From NCBI GenBank assembly GCA_009926935.1, contig RFNZ01000004.1:124402-188401 (forward strand): DNA of 64,000 bases, in the 5' to 3' direction. Below are positions 58,809 through 64,000 of the stretch, piece after piece (positions within the stretch are counted from its first letter, which is position 1; each line of letters starts with the position of its first letter). Below the pieces are notes generated by a model, which was not told the origin of the DNA, searched no databases, and saw nothing but the letters and a program-made list of their open reading frames with translations. Both the position numbers and the translations under genes were made by a program. The DNA is from Pseudomonadota bacterium (GTDB taxonomy: Bacteria; Pseudomonadota; Alphaproteobacteria; Micavibrionales; UBA1664).

Positions 58809-61127
58809 TCACCGGTTAAAAAAGTCGTATTTCAGTGTGGCTGGCTTGCCTTTTTCAAAGGCAGCCATAATGCCTTTGACTGTTTTAATGGCCTGTTCCT
58901 GTGCCCATTCAAGGCGGCGCCTGTTGGCGATGTACTGAGGGCTCTGCGCCTTGTCGGGGTACTCAGCTTCAGCACGAGCGAGAGATTCCGCAACCCACTC
59001 ACGCGTTTCATCAAGCGTTTTGCGTATGTCCGCATAAGGGATGCTCTCATCGGTCATCATCAGCAAAAAGGCGGATGTAATATAGCTCCTGTGATAGTGA
59101 AGCATTCTCTCGCAGGCGCCATCCGGCTGGTCTTTGATGGCTTCCATCATGTATACGGCGGTCCCGTCAAAAGCAGGCTGCATAAGGGCGCGTGGCCTTC
59201 TCAAAAAATCACCTATGTCTTGCCGCGCGTCTTCAAGGCCGGCAATCATCTGGTTGCTGGCTTGGCCCATCGCGCGCCGATACGCAATTTCAGCATCGAC
59301 AGCTTCCCCAAACACCTGGCGCAGAGTCTTGATCAGGCTCCGGCGTGCCGTCAGCTCTTCGCGCTTAAGCACGCGGCCACGCCAGTTATTTCTTCTCTGG
59401 ATACTCATGGTTTCGGCAACAAACTGTAAGACAGTTGGGCTTACAACCTGCTCCCAGATTAGTCCGTACATTGTGTCAACTTTGTCAGGAGCCTGTTGCA
59501 GGCACTCACCGACTGAATACATGACCTTGGCGGCAATTTGCCTTGCCTTGTCTTTTTCATGGCCTGCATAATGTGCGGCAAGGGCCTTGCGGGTCTCGGG
59601 CTGGATCATTTTCTCAAGAATTCCGTCATCGTTGAGCGCATCTGTCGCCCGCTCAAAAACCTTAAATCCGAGGTCTGTATTTCGGAGAGCTGTAGAAAAG
59701 GCGGTGCGGGTACCGATAACGCGGTACTGCGTAAAGGCTTCTGCTATATCTTCAGGCAGTCCTTCAGGTGCTTTGATAACGCCGTTTTCAAGGTCAACGT
59801 GCATAAGGCGGCTCAACTCAACCCATCCACCGTAAGTAGTCAGATCATAGGTTTTGTCGCCAAATGTAATACTAGCGCTCTCGGGGTCTATGCCGCATTC
59901 ACGTAAAAGCAGTTTTGTATTCCAACTGGCCACATAATCATCCGCAACAAGTGACCCATTAGGTTGGATCGTAGAATGCTCAAGCAGGGATTTGATGCCG
60001 GATACCGCTTGCGTTTCATTACCTTCGATAACAGGCTTGAGGTGTGTCTCAAGCGGTATGACAGAGAGTAAACGGTCCTTGTCTTTTTCCATCAGGTACG
60101 GCCCGCAATAGGCCGCCATCATCACAATTGCCATGTCTCTGGTCAGGTGCAGTAGTTCAGACCCTTTATAAGATCGCAGCTCCCAGCTCTTTGGTTTTTG
60201 GCGGATAGATCGGTTACGGTCGGTATTGGCGCTGATACTGAAAATCCGGCTTGGTTCAGCAAGGTCATAGTCATGAAAAAGTCCGGGATACGTGGCCATA
60301 AAAAACGCCAGCCCCTGCATCATCATCCGGCGCAGCTCAATATGGCGCGGCTCGTTTGACTCCATGACATTGATGCCTGTGTCAGCCTCAAGCAAGCTGA
60401 AGTGAAAATGATTATAGTTGGGTATCATCGATGCCCCGTGCAACACCGATGTATTACCGATATTCTGAATGGCAGTGTGGTACCGCCGTTCAAATTCATA
60501 AGGGTCATGATGCGGTAAAAGCCTTACTTCGCAGTCATCTCCGTTATCATCAAACCAGCCAATTCCTGATTCAAAATTACCAAACCTTGGCTCAATGATA
60601 TCTCTGAGGCCCCCGTCCTTTGCCAAAAGCAAATGGAGATGGGCAAGGCAAAGCGACCGGACGGAATGCGAGTGCGCGTTGTCGTCCCCTAGGTTGCCGT
60701 CGCCAAAGAAGCCTTTTACCTCATCGGCAACTTCAGCCCGCGAAAGCCTGACTTCTTTAAAATAATCATCGGGGATGGTGCCATCTAAGATCGTCTCGTA
60801 GATGACACGGGCAAGTCTGTCTCTTGTAGAGGCAATTTCAGCATCGGACACGATTTTCGACACCATCTCAAAATCGTTGCGGGCAAGCCCGTAATATCGC
60901 CAGATGTGTTCACGTGTCAGCTTCGTGTCATCAAAATCGCGGTCTACACCAAGTGCAAAGGCTTTCAGTTCAAAATTGATTTCGAGCCCCCATACAAACT
61001 CGTACCCTTTTTTCCGCCAGCGGGCCCTGTAATCATCAAGCAGTTTACAAAAGGCGGCATCCGCCCCCCAGGTATCTGGTGGCGCGGGCAGGGGGTAGCT
61101 GCGAGCGATAGGCTCAATATTAGACAT
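58809..61127 (-). CDS. Large hypothetical protein, possibly a carboxylate-amine ligase relative
   Basis: Predicted protein of 772 aa without signal peptide or membrane helices. The first half has scattered features like those of the glutamine synthetase/gamma-glutamylcysteine synthetase superfamily: FVWGLEINFELKAF near residue 45 (E-x-x-x-E strand), ECEVRLLP-type EVRLLPHHDP, NHFHFSLLEADTG (H-x-H-x-S) near residue 245, and KSWELRSYKGSELL near residue 325 (E-L-R). These are suggestive only. The second half (about 450-772) is mostly helical and has no recognised domain. The gene stands alone. A possible leaderless promoter (TTGCTT-17-TATAGA) lies just before the start. Function unresolved. Confidence 0.6.
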   Translation of the reverse strand: MSNIEPIARSYPLPAPPDTWGADAAFCKLLDDYRARWRKKGYEFVWGLEINFELKAFALGVDRDFDDTKLTREHIWRYYGLARNDFEMVSKIVSDAEIASTRDRLARVIYETILDGTIPDDYFKEVRLSRAEVADEVKGFFGDGNLGDDNAHSHSVRSLCLAHLHLLLAKDGGLRDIIEPRFGNFESGIGWFDDNGDDCEVRLLPHHDPYEFERRYHTAIQNIGNTSVLHGASMIPNYNHFHFSLLEADTGINVMESNEPRHIELRRMMMQGLAFFMATYPGLFHDYDLAEPSRIFSISANTDRNRSIRQKPKSWELRSYKGSELLHLTRDMAIVMMAAYCGPYLMEKDKDRLLSVIPLETHLKPVIEGNETQAVSGIKSLLEHSTIQPNGSLVADDYVASWNTKLLLRECGIDPESASITFGDKTYDLTTYGGWVELSRLMHVDLENGVIKAPEGLPEDIAEAFTQYRVIGTRTAFSTALRNTDLGFKVFERATDALNDDGILEKMIQPETRKALAAHYAGHEKDKARQIAAKVMYSVGECLQQAPDKVDTMYGLIWEQVVSPTVLQFVAETMSIQRRNNWRGRVLKREELTARRSLIKTLRQVFGEAVDAEIAYRRAMGQASNQMIAGLEDARQDIGDFLRRPRALMQPAFDGTAVYMMEAIKDQPDGACERMLHYHRSYITSAFLLMMTDESIPYADIRKTLDETREWVAESLARAEAEYPDKAQSPQYIANRRRLEWAQEQAIKTVKGIMAAFEKGKPATLKYDFFNR

Positions 61128-61207
61128 AACACAAATCTATAATGAGTGCCTTTCGCCAAAGCAAATTTAGGGAGCAAAGTTGATCGGCGACGGCTAGTAT
61201 CTTGGCC

Positions 61208-61825
61208 ATGATTCACTGGCTTAAAACCAACCGCCTTAAGGTCGCCTCGGCATCTGCCGTTACGGGGGATGCGTTTATGGGGCTGGCAGGCACTGCTGGC
61301 CTATTTCACTTGGTTAAGGCTGCGGGTATTGCCGATATCTTTCTTGTCATAGGGGGTCTGATCGCCGTTTTCGGGCACGGGATGCTTCTTTTATGGGGGC
61401 GCGGCGGCCGCCTCGAGAAACGTGTGCCAAAGAGCGCATCAACACATCCGCAGTTTTTGCGCCCTTTGATGCCTTGGCGCTACCCGCTGGATACGGCTTT
61501 GGGGGTGTTTGTATTTTCTGGCCTCCTGTATGCACTGGCAGGCGTGTCTATGGGCTCGTGGCCGCTAACCTTTACGGGTATATGTGTTTCAATTGCCTCC
61601 ACGGTAGGCTGGCTTCTGCCTCAAGAGGAAAGGTTGTTCGGATTGCTCGGCATGCAGATCACGGCGACGGTATACATGACAGCGACCATGCTGACCTACC
61701 TTGCCGCCTATCAGACACAAAACGTTATCCTTCTGATGGCCGCGCTTTTCTACACCTGCTGTAATGTTATTTTCTTTACTGTCCGCAAGGAAAACCAGTC
61801 TGATCACACGCAGAGCGCGGCATAG
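61208..61825 (+). CDS. Four- to six-helix membrane protein, tandem paralogue 1
   Basis: Predicted protein of 205 aa from ATG 61208 (a TTG at 61202 is in frame). It has about six hydrophobic segments. It shares with the next gene the repeated plan RLK(V/I)A...GD...G-x-A-G...(A)-x-A-G-I-x-D-x-x-F-x-I-G-G-L-x-A-x-x-G-H at the N-terminus and a C-terminal ALFYTCCNVIFF, compared with AIFFTACNVADYF in the second. So the two genes stem from a duplication. No family is recognised. The first copy has an inserted basic loop around residues 67-90 (GRGGRLEKRVPKSAS). Function unknown. Confidence 0.75.
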   Translation: MIHWLKTNRLKVASASAVTGDAFMGLAGTAGLFHLVKAAGIADIFLVIGGLIAVFGHGMLLLWGRGGRLEKRVPKSASTHPQFLRPLMPWRYPLDTALGVFVFSGLLYALAGVSMGSWPLTFTGICVSIASTVGWLLPQEERLFGLLGMQITATVYMTATMLTYLAAYQTQNVILLMAALFYTCCNVIFFTVRKENQSDHTQSAA

Positions 61826-61885
61826 CATAAGCATAGCCGCTTCTGTGTTTACACTTTCAGAATAATATGTACTCTTATCGGTACC

Positions 61886-62410
61886 ATGACGGACCTCGAT
61901 ATCAGCCGCCTCAAAATTGCCCACGTCGCCGCCATCATCGGCGATATCTGCCTCGTTTTGACGGGCATGGCGGGGATGAATAACTGGGTGGCCTCCGCCG
62001 GTATCGGTGACCTGACCTTCATTATCGGCGGCCTTGCAGCTTTGGTTGGCCATACGGCGCTTATGTTCAAGGCGCAGGATGTGCCGGCGGGCTTAAGGCT
62101 TACGGCCTTCATCGTTTCGGGGCTTTGCTACGCGGTCTCGGGTGTAGGTCTTGATAACTACGCATTTGTCTTGGCAGGGCTTTTGATCTCGGGCGCGGCG
62201 CTCTTGGGGTGGCTTGTCCCGCGCGGTACAAAAATTGCGGGCTCGTCAAAGCCTCAGGCAATTTCAGGCATATTGGTTATATCCACGCTTTTGACATACA
62301 CGGCAGCTGTCCAGTGCGATAACCCGATGCTGTTTATCGCGGCAATCTTCTTCACTGCCTGCAATGTTGCGGACTATTTCGCACGCAAAAATACCGCTCA
62401 TGGCGGCTAA
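61886..62410 (+). CDS. Membrane protein, tandem paralogue 2
   Basis: Predicted protein of 174 aa with about six hydrophobic segments. It starts MTDLDISRLKIAHVAAIIGDICLVLTG and matches paralogue 1 in motif order, but is 31 residues shorter because it lacks the basic loop. Conserved points between the two are GD in helix 1, F-x-I-G-G-L-x-A in helix 2, GH after it, a central L-Y-A-(V/L)-(S/A)-G-V and the C-terminal C-N-V. Its 3' end overlaps the mpl-type gene by 11 bp, so expression is probably coupled with the murein ligase. Function unknown. Confidence 0.75.
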   Translation: MTDLDISRLKIAHVAAIIGDICLVLTGMAGMNNWVASAGIGDLTFIIGGLAALVGHTALMFKAQDVPAGLRLTAFIVSGLCYAVSGVGLDNYAFVLAGLLISGAALLGWLVPRGTKIAGSSKPQAISGILVISTLLTYTAAVQCDNPMLFIAAIFFTACNVADYFARKNTAHGG

Positions 62411-63749
62411 GCGTTATTTTCTCTCTGGCGTAGGCGGCTCTGGCATGTTGCCATTGGCGCTCATTTTGAAAAGTCTTGGGCATGAAGTCTTGGGCTCTGA
62501 CCGTGGCCATGACCATGGCCGCACACCCGATAAGTTCAATGATCTGGTCTCAAAAGGTATAAAGCTATACCCGCAGGATGGCTCCGGCGTGAAGCATGCC
62601 GATGTCATGGTGGTTTCTACGGCAATCGAGGATACGGTGCCCGATGTCGTGGCGGCCCGCGAAGGTAATATCCACATTATGAGGCGGGCCGAGCTTTTGG
62701 CCCAACTGTTCAATAGCTTTGAAAAACGTATCGCAATAGGCGGCACATCCGGCAAAACAACGGTCACGGGCATGATCGGCTTTATCTTGAAGCAGGCCGG
62801 CATGGATCCAGTACTTATGTGCGGCGGTACACTCAAAAACTACGGTGTCACGGCGCTGACAGGGCAGGGCGATGTATTCGTAACCGAGGCCGATGAAAGC
62901 GATGGCTCGATATCGCTATACAGGCCCGATATCGCTGTCCTTACAAACGTATCCGTAGATCACAAAAGTCTGGCTGAACTGCGCATTCTCTTCGGCAACT
63001 TCATCACAAGGGCCTCAACGGCCGTTATAAATGCCGATAATCCCGAGGCAAAAAAATTGGCCGGCGTAAACGCAAAAACCTACGGGTTCCTGGATGGCGA
63101 TGTATCGGTTCTCGAAGCCCATTTCAGGGCAGATGGTTTAAATGCCCAGATAACCAACAAGCGTGAAACAGCATTACTGGCGCTTGATTTACCCGGCGCA
63201 CATAACCTTTCAAATGCCCTGGCAGCCATTGCGGCTGTAGAACCTTTGGGTATCAGCCTCTCCCGTGCGTGCCACCACCTCAAGTTTTTTACGGGCATAA
63301 AGCGCCGTATGGAAACGGTAGGGCAGGCAAATGGCACGACCGTCATAGACGATTTCGCGCATAACCCCGACAAAATTGCGGCCACGCTTCGTACGCTCAA
63401 GGCTTTTGACGGGCGCATTCATATCATCTTTCAGATGCATGGTTACGGCCCGCTCAAGCTCATGTGGCGCGAACTGGTAGAGGTATTTACCCAATATCTA
63501 GGGCCGGATGATCACGTATACATGTGCGACCCTCTGTATCTTGGCGGCACAGCCGATAAATCGATTGGCACAAAACAGGTTGTGGAGGCTATTGGCCTTG
63601 GTGCCGAATATCATCCTACCCGCGAGGCATGTGCAGAGTCCGTCCTGCAGTCAGTAAAATCAGGCGATCGGATCGTTGTGATGGGCGCCCGCGATGACAC
63701 CCTGTCAGACTTCGCAAAAGACATTCTTACAAGCCTTCTTTCCAAGTAA
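62400..63749 (+). CDS. Mpl/MurC-type UDP-N-acetylmuramate ligase
   Basis: Predicted protein of 449 aa from ATG 62400. It is a Mur ligase: N-terminal Rossmann domain YFLSGVGGSGMLPLALILKSLGHEVLGSD, VVSTAIEDTVPDV, ATP loop AIGGTSGKTTVTGMIG (where Mur ligases have G-T-x-G-K-T-T), EADESDGSI, NVSVDHK, and VIDDFAHNPDKI. Mpl joins UDP-MurNAc to the recovered tripeptide during murein recycling; MurC adds L-Ala in synthesis. G-x-G-K-T-T with DDFAHNP is shared by both, so the choice is made by context: no mraY/murG/ddl cluster surrounds it. Start overlaps the membrane paralogue by 11 bp. Confidence 0.85.
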   Translation: MAAKRYFLSGVGGSGMLPLALILKSLGHEVLGSDRGHDHGRTPDKFNDLVSKGIKLYPQDGSGVKHADVMVVSTAIEDTVPDVVAAREGNIHIMRRAELLAQLFNSFEKRIAIGGTSGKTTVTGMIGFILKQAGMDPVLMCGGTLKNYGVTALTGQGDVFVTEADESDGSISLYRPDIAVLTNVSVDHKSLAELRILFGNFITRASTAVINADNPEAKKLAGVNAKTYGFLDGDVSVLEAHFRADGLNAQITNKRETALLALDLPGAHNLSNALAAIAAVEPLGISLSRACHHLKFFTGIKRRMETVGQANGTTVIDDFAHNPDKIAATLRTLKAFDGRIHIIFQMHGYGPLKLMWRELVEVFTQYLGPDDHVYMCDPLYLGGTADKSIGTKQVVEAIGLGAEYHPTREACAESVLQSVKSGDRIVVMGARDDTLSDFAKDILTSLLSK

Positions 63750-63754
63750 GCAGC

Positions 63755-63781
63755 TATCAATGAGAACGATTCTCATTGATA
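63755..63781. promoter_or_regulatory. Perfect 27-bp palindrome, Fur-box-like operator
   Basis: Arms of 12 bp, TATCAATGAGAA and TTCTCATTGATA, surround a 3-nt centre CGA and are perfectly complementary. The core AATGAGAA-CGA-TTCTCATT resembles Fur-family boxes (TGATAAT-type 7-1-7 repeats). It lies 5 bp after the mpl-type stop and about 47 bp before the Rrf2 gene. No T-run follows, so it is unlikely to be a terminator. Confidence 0.65.
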
Positions 63782-63800
63782 AATCATAAGCTTGCATAAT

Positions 63801-63819
63801 CCGTACTAAAAATGTACGG
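63801..63819. promoter_or_regulatory. Inverted repeat before the Rrf2 gene
   Basis: CCGTAC (63801-63806) and GTACGG (63814-63819) form a perfect 6-bp inverted repeat with a 7-nt A/T-rich centre, 8 bp before ATG 63828. The layout is similar to, but not the same as, type 1 IscR sites. It could be the regulator's own operator. Confidence 0.45.
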
Positions 63820-63827
63820 TATGGGGC

Positions 63828-64000
63828 ATGATCAAACTTTCGCGCATGTCAGATTACGCGGTCGTGGTCCTTGAGGCCCTGAGCCGCGACGAAGGCAATT
63901 CTCTCTCCGCAACACAAATTGCGGCCGCCGCCAATCTGCCCGAACCAACAGCCGCAAAAGTCCTAAAACTTATGGCATCAGGCGGTGTGGTTACCTCGCA
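63828..64000 (+). CDS. Rrf2-family transcriptional regulator (partial)
   Basis: Reading frame from ATG 63828 to the right edge (57 codons). It begins IKLSRMSDYAVVVLEALSRDEG, the classic Rrf2 start, and continues with SATQIAAAANLPEPTAAKVLKLMASGGVV, the winged-helix recognition region. Rrf2 members next to suf genes in alphaproteobacteria (SufR/IscR-like) sense Fe-S status with cysteines that would lie further to the right, beyond the window. The next genes are expected to be sufBCDS, but this cannot be seen. The Fur-like palindrome upstream would connect iron status to this regulator. Confidence 0.85.
   Translation, partial: MIKLSRMSDYAVVVLEALSRDEGNSLSATQIAAAANLPEPTAAKVLKLMASGGVVTS

Noticed and set aside
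63755..63781. Terminator of the Mpl/MurC-type gene
   Set aside because: The palindrome is A/T-balanced with only a 3-nt centre and no T-run; an operator fits better.

Overview
This window looks like chromosomal DNA of an alphaproteobacterium of moderate G+C content that I cannot place below class level. The main evidence is block-wise gene order and protein families typical of that class. These include ubiG next to lysC followed by ispG-prfA-prmC-DUF4167-clpB, a zinc-ribbon/ftsE/ftsX/YdcF/plsC block, a HIG1-type small membrane protein before etfB-etfA, a RegB/RegA redox two-component pair, an intracellular PHB depolymerase, a DUF2125 domain, and a Fur/Mur-type regulator without structural cysteines. 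There is no rRNA, prophage, transposase or CRISPR array. Coding density is very high. Almost every convergent gene pair overlaps or abuts at the stop codons.

Layout. 1-5.9 kb: a partial TauE/SafE exporter, an NTF2-like protein, an S66 LD-carboxypeptidase with a photolyase, a VapB/VapC-type pair, a structured non-coding stretch, and psuG. 5.9-16.2 kb: clpX, sufE, a PlsC-DUF2125 fusion, YdcF, ftsX, ftsE with a coupled periplasmic repeat protein, a zinc-ribbon protein, a tiny LptM-like lipoprotein, a TlpA-like thioredoxin, a DUF84 NTPase, etfA, etfB and HIG1. 16.3-28.2 kb: ubiG, lysC, rodZ-ispG-prfA-prmC, a DUF4167 protein, an EamA transporter, clpB and a TolA-like lipoprotein. 28.2-33.5 kb: a CheR-like methyltransferase, a malonyl-CoA-decarboxylase-like protein, a divergent PRPP-synthetase-like protein, tRNA-Ser(GCU), a metal-dependent cyclase, two small proteins and a potassium channel.

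33.5-40.7 kb: a DUF3095 protein, an asparaginase and the gatC-gatA-gatB genes. Two small anchored proteins lie between gatC and gatA, and a GxxExxY gene bounded by inverted repeats lies between gatA and gatB. 40.2-48.4 kb: ruvX, a YgjP-like metallopeptidase, PHB depolymerase, a CbiB-like membrane protein, a 600-residue PLP enzyme, and the operon cobT-like/regB/regA. 48.4-58.3 kb: a CapD-type nucleotide-sugar enzyme, rpmB, a zinc-less Tgt homologue coupled to upp, a PAS histidine kinase, a Fur/Mur regulator, lysA, an unknown protein and prfC. 58.3-64 kb: two unknown proteins (one faintly resembling carboxylate-amine ligases), two tandem paralogous membrane proteins, an Mpl/MurC-type ligase, and a partial Rrf2 regulator behind a long perfect palindrome.

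Most of the genes are core functions: protein quality control (ClpX, ClpB), translation (PrfA, PrfC, PrmC, RpmB, GatCAB, Tgt), cell division (FtsEX), amino-acid and isoprenoid synthesis (LysC, LysA, IspG), and redox and Fe-S homeostasis (EtfAB, SufE, RegBA, Fur/Mur, Rrf2). The most unusual items are: a palindromic repeat inserted in frame into prmC, with a sister copy downstream of rpmB; the 443-bp GxxExxY unit between inverted repeats; a Tgt protein that has lost all three zinc cysteines; and several large enzyme-like proteins that fit known superfamilies only loosely.
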